DNA of 64,000 nt. Source: Micromonospora sp. WMMD1102 (GTDB taxonomy: Bacteria; Actinomycetota; Actinomycetes; Mycobacteriales; Micromonosporaceae). Location of the stretch: assembly GCF_029626265.1 (NCBI RefSeq), contig NZ_JARUBN010000001.1, positions 5,273,001 through 5,337,000 of the forward strand. Reading direction: 5' to 3'. Shown here one piece after another: positions 8,861-16,823 of this stretch. The stretch's first letter is position 1; each line of letters starts with the position of its first letter. A program made the position numbers and the translations under genes. Under the pieces are notes generated by a model that was given only the letters and a program-made list of their open reading frames with translations, did not search any database and was not told the DNA's origin.

Positions 8861-9085
8861 CTATGCGACCCGGCGGCGTCGGCGCCGGTTGGCGAGCCGC
8901 ACCGGTGCCGAGACCGGCGCGTCCAGGATCTCGACGTCGAAGCCGGCCCGGGTGAAGACCTCGATCGCGTGCATCTCGTCGGCGGTCAGCGCGGCCTGCC
9001 CGGGTGGCTGGTCCAGCAGGGCGCTCACCAGGCACCCGGAACAGGCCGCACCCCCTCGGGGGCAACTGTCGCAGTCGATGAGCAT
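8861..9085 (-). CDS. Small four-cysteine protein of unknown function
   Basis: 74 residues, start MLIDCDSCPRGGAACSGCLV. The two C-x2-C pairs at residues 5/8 and 15/18 look like a zinc or Fe-S site. The rest is an acidic helical stretch (LTADEMHAIEVFTRAGFDVEIL) and an Arg-rich tail, RLANRRRRRRVA, that could touch nucleic acid or membrane. ATG 9085 has AGGAG eight bases upstream, which decides the start over ATG 9112. It lies 73 bases upstream of the M48 gene on the same strand, so it may be the first gene of that operon. I do not recognise a named family. Similar tiny proteins are common in actinomycetes. Confidence 0.7.
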   Translation of the reverse strand: MLIDCDSCPRGGAACSGCLVSALLDQPPGQAALTADEMHAIEVFTRAGFDVEILDAPVSAPVRLANRRRRRRVA

Positions 9086-9225
9086 CTGCGCACTCCTCAT
9101 AGCAGCGGGCAACGGTGGAGGTCAGCAAGCAGCCACCGTCCGTGACATCGACGCTAGGACAGGGGTACGACAAAACCTGCGTTGCCGCCCAACGCCCCCA
9201 TCCAGCTGATCAACGGACGTAAGGG

Positions 9226-9421
9226 TCAGCCCGGCTGGTCAGGCCCTCCAGGCCGGCGGCCGTGCCGGCTAACCAGGCCCGTCGAGCCCGGCTGGCCAGG
9301 TCCTCCACTCCGCAGACGGGCGAGCCGGCCGGTCAGGAGCGGGCGAGCCGGCCGGTCAGGAGCGGGCGAGCCGGCCGGTCAGGAGCGGGCGAGCCGGCCG
9401 GTCAGGAGCGGGCGAGCCGGC
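9226..9421. repeat. 23-bp tandem repeat array with decaying copies
   Basis: Four identical 23-base units run head to tail at 9321-9343, 9344-9366, 9367-9389 and 9390-9412, and a fifth begins at 9413 and breaks off after nine bases. Weaker relatives of the core CCGGCTGGTCAGG occur at about 9226, 9262 and 9284. On the minus strand each unit contains the last codons and stop of the neighbouring NYN gene. This array fills most of the 316-base gap between the four-cysteine gene and the NYN gene; nothing else is seen there. Confidence 0.9.
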
Positions 9422-11036
9422 GGAGCAGGGCGTCCGCGCCGAGCGGGTAGGCGCCGTGCCGGCGTACGCCGTCGGCGACCTCGCGGTCGGAGGAGACCAC
9501 CACGATCGGTCGGCCCGCCGGCTCGGCCCGGACCAGCCGGCGGATCAGGTCGTCGGCGGTCTCCCCCTTCCGGGAGAACAGCACCCGTACGCCGCGCGGC
9601 GCGGGCGGCAGCCCGTGCACCCGCTCCGCACCGTCGAAGACCACCGTCACCTCGTCACCGGTCTGCGCCGCGATCCCGCCCAACCCGCTGATCAGGCGCT
9701 TGCGCTGCTGCTCCAGGGACATGTCGCCGAAGCCGCGCTTGGTGACGTTGTAGCCGTCCACCACCAGGTGCGCCCGGGGCAGCGCCAGCAGCTCGTCGAG
9801 CCGGGCCGGGTCGTCCGCGTCCAGCGCCCGCGCCGAGTTCGCCGCCGCCGGGCGCTCGGCGAACGCGTCGGCGACATAGTCGGCCGGCAGCCGGTCGGCG
9901 GGATCGAGGGCGAGTTCCCGGCGCAGGCCGACGGCGGCCCGGCCGATCGTCTCCAGCAGCAGCCAGAGCCGGGCGTCGTCGACCGACCGGGCTTCCTTGG
10001 CGGTCTGCCGGACCGCGCCCGCGGCCGCCTCCGCCTCGGCCAACCGGGCGCGTACCCGGCGCAGCTCCGCCTCGTGGTCGGCCACCGCCCGGCCGGCCCG
10101 GCCCTTCTCGGTGGCCAGCAGCTCGGCCGCCCGCCGCTGCCCGGCCTGGGCCTCCCGCAGCGTCCGGCCCAGCACCCGGGTCTCCTCGCGGAGCTGGCCC
10201 AACTCCTCCCGCAGCCGGGCCACCTCGTCGCGCAGCTTGTCGGCCTCCACCTTCGCCACCGCACGGTCGTGCTCGGCCCGGGTGGCCCGCTGCTCGGCCT
10301 CCCGGACCAGTTCGGCGACGACCGCGCTGTCCGCCTCGGCCTGGACCGCCGCACCGGCGTCGGAGACCAGGTCCCGCCAGCCCGGCGGCCGGGTCAGGTA
10401 GGCCAGCGCGGCGACCTCCACCGGGTCGGCGGCGGCCGGACTTCCTCCGGAGACCACCACCGAGCCGAGTTCGCCGGCCTCGGCGAGGACCCGGCTGGCC
10501 ACCCGCTGCCGGAACAGCGGATCGGCGGCGAGCTGGGTGGCGATCGGCGCACCGCCGAGCCGGGCCCGCCGGTTCGGCGCGAACTTGGCGACCCGGCGCA
10601 GCGGCGGCGGCAGCTCGTCGGCGGGCAGCGTCGGCAGCGCGGCGGCGGCCAGGCTGACGATCCGGGCCCGCACCGGCTCCGGCAGCGTCGGCTCCGGCTC
10701 CCGCTCCCCCGGCTCCCCGGGCCCCGGCCCGGCATCGTCCGGCCCGTCACCACCCAGGTCACCGCCCGGCCCGGCACGGCCCGTCGGGTCACCGCCGGCC
10801 AGATCACCGCCAGCCAGATCGCCTGTTAGGGCGTCACCGGTGGCGGCGTCACCGATGGGGCCGAGCGGGATTTCCGTAGCCGTGGTCGGGGTCGGGGTTG
10901 GGGTCTCGGTGACGGCTACGGCCGGACGCGGCTCGTCGGTGCCGCCGTCCCGCCCGGGGGAGCCGGCACGCTCGGGGCGCACAGGCTGCGCCGCCTCCTC
11001 GGGGAGGCGGTCGTCGGACGGTTCGGCGCGGGGCAT
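9402..11036 (-). CDS. NYN (YacP/Rae1-like) domain protein with long coiled coil
   Basis: 544 residues in three parts. Residues 1-90 are low-complexity and acidic. The middle (about 100-360) is charged and heptad-like (LRDEVARLREELGQLREE), a long coiled coil. The C-terminus (about 405-540) is an NYN/PIN-like nuclease fold with the acidic site in HLVVDGYNVTKRGFG, EVTVVFDGAERVHG and VVVSSDREVADG. YacP-type proteins are endoribonucleases; in Bacillus the relative Rae1 cuts mRNA on ribosomes. RNA cleavage is therefore the best guess, with the coiled coil for assembly. The ATG has GGGAG nine bases upstream and a TAGGGT box before that. The last codons and stop lie inside the 23-bp repeat array. Divergent from the exonuclease gene. 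Confidence 0.82.
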   Translation of the reverse strand: MPRAEPSDDRLPEEAAQPVRPERAGSPGRDGGTDEPRPAVAVTETPTPTPTTATEIPLGPIGDAATGDALTGDLAGGDLAGGDPTGRAGPGGDLGGDGPDDAGPGPGEPGEREPEPTLPEPVRARIVSLAAAALPTLPADELPPPLRRVAKFAPNRRARLGGAPIATQLAADPLFRQRVASRVLAEAGELGSVVVSGGSPAAADPVEVAALAYLTRPPGWRDLVSDAGAAVQAEADSAVVAELVREAEQRATRAEHDRAVAKVEADKLRDEVARLREELGQLREETRVLGRTLREAQAGQRRAAELLATEKGRAGRAVADHEAELRRVRARLAEAEAAAGAVRQTAKEARSVDDARLWLLLETIGRAAVGLRRELALDPADRLPADYVADAFAERPAAANSARALDADDPARLDELLALPRAHLVVDGYNVTKRGFGDMSLEQQRKRLISGLGGIAAQTGDEVTVVFDGAERVHGLPPAPRGVRVLFSRKGETADDLIRRLVRAEPAGRPIVVVSSDREVADGVRRHGAYPLGADALLRRLARS

Positions 11037-11150
11037 GTCGCCAGTCTCCCACCGACACCCTACCGATCGCCCAACACCTCAGATGATCTCGCCCCGTCGG
11101 CCCCTGCGAACGACTGGTACGGATGATGCGTAAGTGTCGTACGTGCCGCC

Positions 11151-11156
11151 TACCCT
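11151..11156 (+). promoter_or_regulatory. Leaderless-type -10 box of the exonuclease/GIY-YIG gene
   Basis: TACCCT ends seven bases before GTG 11164 and supports that start over GTG 11134. Confidence 0.45.
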
Positions 11157-11163
11157 GCCCGCC

Positions 11164-12930
11164 GTGGTCTCACCTCAATATGTCCAGGGCACGCTGGACG
11201 GCCTGTCGGACGGCGCTCCCGGCTCGGACGGTTGGCCCGACCAGGCGCAGTCGCTGCGCGAGACCACATTCGTGGTCCTCGACCTGGAGACCACCGGAGG
11301 CGCCCCGGACGGCGGCGGGATCACCGAGATCGGCGCGGTCAAGGTGCGCGGCGGCGAGGAGCTGGGTGTGCTGGCCACCCTGGTCAACCCGGGTGAGCCG
11401 ATTCCGCCGTTCATCACCGTGCTGACCGGGATCACCCAGGCGATGCTGCTGCCGGCCCCGCCGGTCGAGGAGGTGCTGCCGAGCCTGCTGGAGTTCCTCC
11501 GGGGCGCGGTGCTGGTCGCGCACAACGCCCCGTACGACGTGGGTTTCCTCAAGGCGGCCTGCGCCCGGCACGGTCACACCTGGCCGAACCCCCGCGTGCT
11601 GGACACCGCGGCGCTGGCCCGCCGGGTGCTCACCCGGGACGAGGTGCCCAACCGCAAGCTCGGCACCCTGGCGGCCTTCTTCCGCACCCCGCACCAGCCG
11701 AGCCACCGGGCACTGGCCGACGCTCGGGCCACGGTGGACGTGCTGCACGGGCTGATCGCCCGGCTCGGCGGGCACCGGGTGGAAACCCTCGGCGAGGCGA
11801 TCGAGTTCGCCAAGGCGGTCACCCCGACCCAGCGCCGCAAGCGGCACCTGGCCGACGGGCTGCCCAAGGTGCCGGGGGTCTACATCTTCCGGGCCACCGA
11901 CGACCGGCCGCTCTACGTCGGCACCTCCGGCGACATCGCCACCCGGGTCCGCAGTTACTTCACCGCCGCCGAGAAGCGGGCCCGGATCTCCGAGATGCTG
12001 GCCGCCGCCGAGCGGGTCGAGGCGGTGGAGTGCGCCCATCCGCTGGAGGCGGAGGTCCGCGAGCTGCGGTTGATCGCGGCGCACGCCCCGCCGTACAACA
12101 GGCGGTCGAAGTTCCCGGAACGGGTGGTCTGGCTCAAGTTGACCTCGGAGCCGTACCCGCGGCTGTCGCTGGTCCGGTCGCTGGGGCCGGACGACGCGGC
12201 CTATCTCGGCCCGTTCGGGTCCCGCCGGGCCGCCGAGCTGGCGGCGGCCGGGGTGCACGACGCGGTGCAGCTGCGCCAGTGCACCCCCCGGCTCTCGGTC
12301 CGGACCACCAGCCCGGCCTGTGCGCTGGCCGAGCTGGGTCGCTGCCCGGCACCCTGCGAGCACCGCATCTCGGTCGAGGAGTACGCGGACCGCGCGGTCG
12401 AGCCGGTCCGCGCCGCGCTGGCCGACGATCCGGGGGTGGTCGTCGACGCGCTGCTGGCCCGGATCGGCGCGCTTGCCGACACGCAGCGTTACGAGGAGGC
12501 GGCGGTGGTCCGGAGCCGGCTCGCGGCGGTGCTCCGGGCGACCGTCCGGATGCAACGGCTGCTCGGGCTGGCCCGGATCGGCGAGCTTTCCGCCGCCCGG
12601 CGGGCCGCCGACGGCGGCTGGGAGCTAGCGGTGATCCGGCACGGGCGGCTGGCCGGGGCCGGCACCGCGGCGCCGGGTGAGCCGCCCCGGCGGGTGCTCG
12701 ACCTGGTCCGGGCCACCGCCGAGACGGTGCTGCCCGGACACGGCCCGGTGCCGAACGCCACGGCCGAGGAGTCCGAACGCATCCTGTCCTGGTTGGAACG
12801 GCCCGACACGCGGCTGGTCGAGACATCGGCCGGTTGGGCCTGCCCGGCCAGGGGTGCGGAGCGGTTCCGTGACCTGCTGGTCCGGGCCGAGGCGGCGTCG
12901 GCGCGACAACTCCCGACCGAACGCACATGA
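11164..12930 (+). CDS. DEDD 3'-5' exonuclease fused to GIY-YIG (UvrC-N-like) endonuclease
   Basis: 588 residues. The N-terminal half is a DnaQ-type exonuclease: ExoI VVLDLETTGG (Asp40, Glu42), ExoII AHNAPYDVGFL and ExoIII HRALADARATVD. The second half begins with a GIY-YIG nuclease (KVPGVYIFRATDDRPLYVGTS, about 235-255). A UvrC-like cysteine stretch (LGRCPAPCEHRIS) and a UvrB-contact-like helix region follow. The pairing resembles E. coli Cho with an added proofreading-type exonuclease and is frequent in actinobacteria (Rv2191 in M. tuberculosis, from memory). The likely role is trimming or incision during nucleotide-excision repair. The UvrC C-terminal RNase H-like nuclease and HhH are absent, so it would make only one incision. 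GTG 11164 is chosen from the promoter box; GTG 11134 would add ten residues. Confidence 0.88.
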   Translation: MVSPQYVQGTLDGLSDGAPGSDGWPDQAQSLRETTFVVLDLETTGGAPDGGGITEIGAVKVRGGEELGVLATLVNPGEPIPPFITVLTGITQAMLLPAPPVEEVLPSLLEFLRGAVLVAHNAPYDVGFLKAACARHGHTWPNPRVLDTAALARRVLTRDEVPNRKLGTLAAFFRTPHQPSHRALADARATVDVLHGLIARLGGHRVETLGEAIEFAKAVTPTQRRKRHLADGLPKVPGVYIFRATDDRPLYVGTSGDIATRVRSYFTAAEKRARISEMLAAAERVEAVECAHPLEAEVRELRLIAAHAPPYNRRSKFPERVVWLKLTSEPYPRLSLVRSLGPDDAAYLGPFGSRRAAELAAAGVHDAVQLRQCTPRLSVRTTSPACALAELGRCPAPCEHRISVEEYADRAVEPVRAALADDPGVVVDALLARIGALADTQRYEEAAVVRSRLAAVLRATVRMQRLLGLARIGELSAARRAADGGWELAVIRHGRLAGAGTAAPGEPPRRVLDLVRATAETVLPGHGPVPNATAEESERILSWLERPDTRLVETSAGWACPARGAERFRDLLVRAEAASARQLPTERT

Positions 12931-13073
12931 GCAAGTGACCGATCGGACGACCGTCACTCCTTTAGGCTGTTAGAGAAGTGCAGTCCTGCCCGATTTCGGG
13001 GCTTGCGTTCGCACCGGTGTTCCGGCGCGTCCGTCGGCACCGGACGGGGTGGTGAGCGAGGAGGTGGCTCCGC

Positions 13074-14855
13074 GTGGACCTCGAAGCCGGTCACGGTGCT
13101 GCCTTCGGAAGCACCCGCCCGACAGAGATCACGCTGAGTCGCCGGCTGCGCTCACTGCTCTCCTGGCCGTCCGCTGAGGACGATCCGGTGACCCAGCTCG
13201 TCCGGGCGCACCGCAACGTGCACCCGAACGCCGACGTCGGGGTGCTGCGCCGCAGCTACGCCATTGCCGAGAGCATGCACCGGGGACAGTTCCGCAAGAG
13301 CGGCGACCCGTACATCACCCATCCGCTGGCGGTGGCGCAGATCTGCGCCGAGTTGGGGATGGACACGGTCACCCTGGTCGCCGCGCTGCTGCACGACACC
13401 GTGGAGGACACCCACTACACCCTCCAGGCGCTCACCGGCGACTTCGGACGCGAGGTGGCGCACCTGGTCGACGGGGTGACCAAGTTCGACAAGGCGTTCT
13501 ACGGCAAGGCCGCCGAGGCCGAGACGATCCGCAAGATGATCATCGCAGCCGGCAAGGACGTCCGGGTGCTGATCATCAAGCTGGCGGACCGGCTGCACAA
13601 CATGCGTACCCTGGACGCCCGCTCACTCGCCTCCCGGGCCCGGATCGCCGGGGCCACCCAGGAGGTGCTGGTCCCGCTCTGCGACCGGCTCGGCATCCAG
13701 GCGCTCAAGCGCGACCTCGACGACGTGGTGCTGCGCCACCTCGAACCCGAGGCGTACGACCAGATCGACGACTACGTACGCAACCGGCCGGACTGGGCCA
13801 GCTATCTCGACGACGTGGTGGCCCAGGCCAAGGTGATACTCCGGCGCGACAAGATCGTCTGCACGGTGCGCCGCCGGGACCGGCACTACTACTCGATCTG
13901 GAAGGACACCGTCGCCCGGGACCAGGCCGTCCCCTTCGACCTGCCCCGAATCGCCATCGTGGTCGACGGGCCGGACACCGACTGCTACGCCGCGCTCGGC
14001 TCGATCCACGGGCTCTGGCGGCCGGTCGCCGGCCGGTTCAAGGACTACATCGCCGCGCCGAAGAACAACCTCTACAAGTCCCTGCACACCACGGTTATCG
14101 GCCCGGGCGAGCGGATCGTCGAGGTGCTGATCCGGACCAAGCAGATGGACCGCTGCGCCGAGTACGGCATCGCCGCCGACTACCGCTACCCCAAGCCCGG
14201 GGTGGACGCCGCCGGCAGCGCCGAACAGCTCGACTGGCTGCAACGGGTGCTCAACTGGGAACGGGACACCGCCGACCCGGCGCAGTTCCTCCAGTCGCTG
14301 CGCTGCGACCTGGCCGAGACACAGATCCAGGTCTTCGCCGAGGGCCGGCAGATCGTCCTGCCGGCCGGCTCCACCCCGGTCGACCTGGCCTACGAGTTGG
14401 GCCCGCACCGCGGCGACCACTGCCTCGCCGCGAAGATCAACGGTCGGCTGGCGCCGCTCTCGTCGGAACTGGACGAGGGCGACGTGGTCGAGATCTTCAG
14501 CGAGACCGACGCGCAGGGCGAGTTCGACCTGGCCGTCGCCCCGCCGGGGCCGCGCAAGGAGTGGCTCGGCTTCGTCAAGTCGCCGCAGGCGCAGATGCAG
14601 ATCAACCGCTGGTTCGCCGAGCACCAGGAGCCGGCGATCTCCATCTCCGACAAGGTCCGGCTGGGCCGGGCCACCATCGGACTGACGCTGCGCAAGCACG
14701 ACCGGGGACTCGCCAACGACCTGCCGCTGCGCCGGCTGGCCGAGGAGCAGGGCTATCCCGACCTGGAGACCCTGCTGGTCGCGGTGGTGGACCGGACGAT
14801 CGAGCCGGACACGGTGGTCGAGCAGTTGATCGCACTGGTGGACCACCAGGAGTGA
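13074..14855 (+). CDS. Short RelA/SpoT-family (p)ppGpp hydrolase/synthetase
   Basis: 593 residues. The HD hydrolase domain includes FRKSGDPYITHPLAVAQI and the metal pair LLHDTVEDT, then KLADRLHNMRTL. The synthetase domain has RHYYSIWKD, GRFKDYIAAPKNNLYKSLHTT and EVLIRTKQMD. A TGS domain follows at about 395-460 (IQVFAEGRQIVLPAGSTPVDLAYELG). The C-terminal ACT domain of full-length Rel (usually over 720 residues) is missing, and the end is only a short helical region. In the synthetase, the usual R-P-K-H reads RDRH and the usual A-x-R of the IYDLxAxR strand reads RIA. These changes leave the hydrolase as the surer activity. Paralogues of this kind (RshA of Streptomyces) are known beside the main Rel. 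GTG 13074 has GAGGAGG nine bases upstream. Confidence 0.9.
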   Translation: MDLEAGHGAAFGSTRPTEITLSRRLRSLLSWPSAEDDPVTQLVRAHRNVHPNADVGVLRRSYAIAESMHRGQFRKSGDPYITHPLAVAQICAELGMDTVTLVAALLHDTVEDTHYTLQALTGDFGREVAHLVDGVTKFDKAFYGKAAEAETIRKMIIAAGKDVRVLIIKLADRLHNMRTLDARSLASRARIAGATQEVLVPLCDRLGIQALKRDLDDVVLRHLEPEAYDQIDDYVRNRPDWASYLDDVVAQAKVILRRDKIVCTVRRRDRHYYSIWKDTVARDQAVPFDLPRIAIVVDGPDTDCYAALGSIHGLWRPVAGRFKDYIAAPKNNLYKSLHTTVIGPGERIVEVLIRTKQMDRCAEYGIAADYRYPKPGVDAAGSAEQLDWLQRVLNWERDTADPAQFLQSLRCDLAETQIQVFAEGRQIVLPAGSTPVDLAYELGPHRGDHCLAAKINGRLAPLSSELDEGDVVEIFSETDAQGEFDLAVAPPGPRKEWLGFVKSPQAQMQINRWFAEHQEPAISISDKVRLGRATIGLTLRKHDRGLANDLPLRRLAEEQGYPDLETLLVAVVDRTIEPDTVVEQLIALVDHQE

Positions 14856-14919
14856 CCGGTCCGGGCCGGCCGGACGGACTTGCCGTGCCCCGGGCCACCC
14901 GCGCGGCCGGTACGCCCTC

Positions 14920-14925
14920 TAGCCT
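14920..14925 (+). promoter_or_regulatory. Leaderless-type -10 box of the NUDIX gene
   Basis: TAGCCT ends six bases before GTG 14932. Confidence 0.5.
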
Positions 14926-14931
14926 GGTTCG

Positions 14932-15471
14932 GTGACCCCCCGCCGTTCGCCGGCCCGCGCCGTCGGCTACAAGATCTTCTACCGTCTGCCCCTCGGGGTG
15001 CGCCGCCAGCTGGTCCGACTGGCGGTGCCGAAGTACATCGTCGGCGCGGTCACCCTGGTGCACGACGCCGAGGCGGCGGCACCGGGCCGGATCCTGCTGC
15101 TGCGCCAGCCGTCCAACCGGGGCTGGACACTGCCGGCGGGGCTGCTCCAGCGCCGTGAGGAGCCGCTGGTCGGCGCCGCCCGGGAGCTGCACGAGGAGAC
15201 CGGCATCAAGCTGCCGCTCACCGAGTTCCGGCCGGCCCTGCCGAACGCGGTGGTGCACCTCAAGGGCTGGGTTGACATGGTCTTCGAGGTACACGTGCCG
15301 GCCTCGACCACCGAACTCGTGGTCGACGGTGCCGAGGTCCTCGAGGCCGCCTGGCATCCGCTCGACGAACTGCCCCGGCTCAGCACCGCGACCGCCCGGC
15401 TGCTCGCCAACTATCGGATCGGCCCGCTCGCCGGGACCGACCCGGCCGGCACACCGCCGCCGGCGTCGTGA
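14932..15471 (+). CDS. NUDIX hydrolase
   Basis: 179 residues. The Nudix box GLLQRREEPLVGAARELHEE plus TGI at about 69-91 keeps all the conserved residues (G-x5-E-x7-R-E-x2-E-E-x-G), so the metal site is intact. Family members hydrolyse nucleoside diphosphates linked to another moiety. The substrate (sugar nucleotide, oxidised nucleotide, NADH or ADP-ribose) cannot be read from the motif. The first 40 residues are basic and helical. Its stop overlaps the start of the nucleotidyltransferase by four bases (GTGA), so the two proteins are made in step and may act on the same nucleotide sugar. The start is supported by the promoter box. Confidence 0.88.
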   Translation: MTPRRSPARAVGYKIFYRLPLGVRRQLVRLAVPKYIVGAVTLVHDAEAAAPGRILLLRQPSNRGWTLPAGLLQRREEPLVGAARELHEETGIKLPLTEFRPALPNAVVHLKGWVDMVFEVHVPASTTELVVDGAEVLEAAWHPLDELPRLSTATARLLANYRIGPLAGTDPAGTPPPAS

Positions 15472-16346
15472 CCACGACTCCCGCCCCGCCGACTGGTGGC
15501 GTAGAGGTCGAGGTCTGCGCCGTGGTGCTGGCCGCCGGGGAGGGCCGCCGGCTGCGCCCGCTCACCGAGCACCTGCCGAAGGCGCTCTGTCCGGTCGGGA
15601 ACGTACCGCTGCTGGACCGGGCGCTGCACCGGGTCGCCGTGCTCGGCTTCGACGATCCCGCGACGGTCGCGGTGAACGCCTGTTATCTCGGCGACCAGGT
15701 GGTGGAACACGTCGGCGGCCGGGCCGCGCTCTCGGTCGAGCCCGGCGACCCGCTCGGCACCTCCGGCGGGGTGGCCAACCTGCGACCCTGGATCGACGGC
15801 CGGGGCGTACTCGTCGGGAACGCCGACGCCTATCTGGCCGCGCCGGACGCGCCACCCGGGCCGGACGTCGCCGCGCTGCTCGCCGGCTGGGACGGCCGCA
15901 CCGTACGGCTGCTCGGTCAGCCGGTCGACGGGCCGCCCCGCCCCGGCGACTTCGGCCGGCACCGGTTCGCCGGCTTCTCCCTGCTGCCCTGGTCCCGGGT
16001 CCGCGACCTACCGGTCGAGCCGACGGAACTGGTGCACACCGTGTGGCGCCCCGCCGAGGCGGCCGGCGAACTGGAGGTGGTCGAATTCTCCGGCCGGTAC
16101 CTCGACACCGGAACGCCCGCCGACTATCTGGCGGCGAACCTGCACGCGGCGGGCGGCGGCAGCCTGGTCGACCCGACCGCCGAGGTGACCGGCGGACACC
16201 GGGCGGCGGTGGTCGGTGCCGGGGCGGTGGTCCGGGGCACGCTCGAACGCTGCGTGGTCTGGCCCGGCGGCCTGGTCCGGGCCGACGAGCACCTGACCGA
16301 CGCCATCCGGGTCGGCGACACCCTGACAGTCCCGGCCGGAGGCTGA
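15468..16346 (+). CDS. Sugar-1-phosphate nucleotidyltransferase-like protein
   Basis: 292 residues. The opening VCAVVLAAGEGRRLRPLTEH continues to LPKALCPVGNVPLLDRAL, the nucleotide-binding signature of the NTP-transferase family (G-x-G-x-R-x-x-P-x-T, then P-K). DPLGTSGGVANL and LVGNADAYL provide the sugar-phosphate and metal sites. A short tail with GGHRAAVVGAGAVVRGTLERCVVWPG looks like a few turns of a left-handed beta-helix, as in mannose-1-phosphate guanylyltransferases. It probably makes an NDP-sugar; which one is not evident. The start GTG 15468 overlaps the NUDIX stop. An odd point is the pairing with a hydrolase that could break the same product. Confidence 0.82.
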   Translation: MTTTPAPPTGGVEVEVCAVVLAAGEGRRLRPLTEHLPKALCPVGNVPLLDRALHRVAVLGFDDPATVAVNACYLGDQVVEHVGGRAALSVEPGDPLGTSGGVANLRPWIDGRGVLVGNADAYLAAPDAPPGPDVAALLAGWDGRTVRLLGQPVDGPPRPGDFGRHRFAGFSLLPWSRVRDLPVEPTELVHTVWRPAEAAGELEVVEFSGRYLDTGTPADYLAANLHAAGGGSLVDPTAEVTGGHRAAVVGAGAVVRGTLERCVVWPGGLVRADEHLTDAIRVGDTLTVPAGG

Positions 16347-16454
16347 GGGTCCCCCCGGGAACCTCTAGCATGGGCGGGCAGCCGCAACCCGGCTTCCGAT
16401 CTCCGCCGGGCGCGGCGTCGCGCCAGCGGGCACGTCGACGAGAGGAGTCCTCCG

Positions 16455-16742
16455 GTGATCACCGCGATCGTCCTGATCGACTGCGCCACCGACTCGATCC
16501 CCGAGGTGGCCGAGACGCTGGCCGCGGTACCCGGCGTCAGCGAGGTCTATTCGGTCGCCGGTCACGTCGACCTGATCGCGATCGTCCGGGTACGCGAGTT
16601 CGAGCAGATCGCCGAGGTGATCGCCGGACGGATCTCGAAGGTACCCGGGGTGCTCGGCACCGAGTCGCACATCGCCTTCCGGGCGTACTCCCAGCACGAC
16701 CTGGAGGAGGCGTTCGCGATCGGCCTCCCCGACGCGGACTGA
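16455..16742 (+). CDS. Stand-alone Lrp/AsnC ligand-binding (RAM) domain protein
   Basis: 95 residues, all RAM domain: VITAIVLIDCATDSIPEVAE, then VPGVSEVYSVAGHVDLIAIV with the G-x-x-D turn, and SKVPGVLGTESHIAFRAYS. The N-terminal helix-turn-helix of Lrp/AsnC regulators is absent. Such proteins form ring-like oligomers that bind amino acids and are thought to modulate full-length Lrp partners or enzymes. GTG 16455 has AGAGGAG nine bases upstream, and a TAGCAT box lies at 16367-16372. It stands between the nucleotidyltransferase and an alpha/beta hydrolase on the same strand. The nearby trpD makes an amino-acid link tempting but unproven. Confidence 0.88.
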   Translation: MITAIVLIDCATDSIPEVAETLAAVPGVSEVYSVAGHVDLIAIVRVREFEQIAEVIAGRISKVPGVLGTESHIAFRAYSQHDLEEAFAIGLPDAD

Positions 16743-16811
16743 CCACCGCCGGCCGGGCTGACCATCGGCCGGCCGGACCACACCGGCTACCCGCCGGTAA
16801 CGTGCGGTCGC

Positions 16812-16817
16812 TACGCT
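16812..16817 (+). promoter_or_regulatory. Leaderless-type -10 box of the alpha/beta hydrolase gene
   Basis: TACGCT ends six bases before ATG 16824. Confidence 0.45.
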
Positions 16818-16823
16818 CGCCGG

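Noticed and set aside
9321..9421. Possible CRISPR array
   Set aside because: The 23-bp units are directly abutting with no spacers and there are no cas genes.
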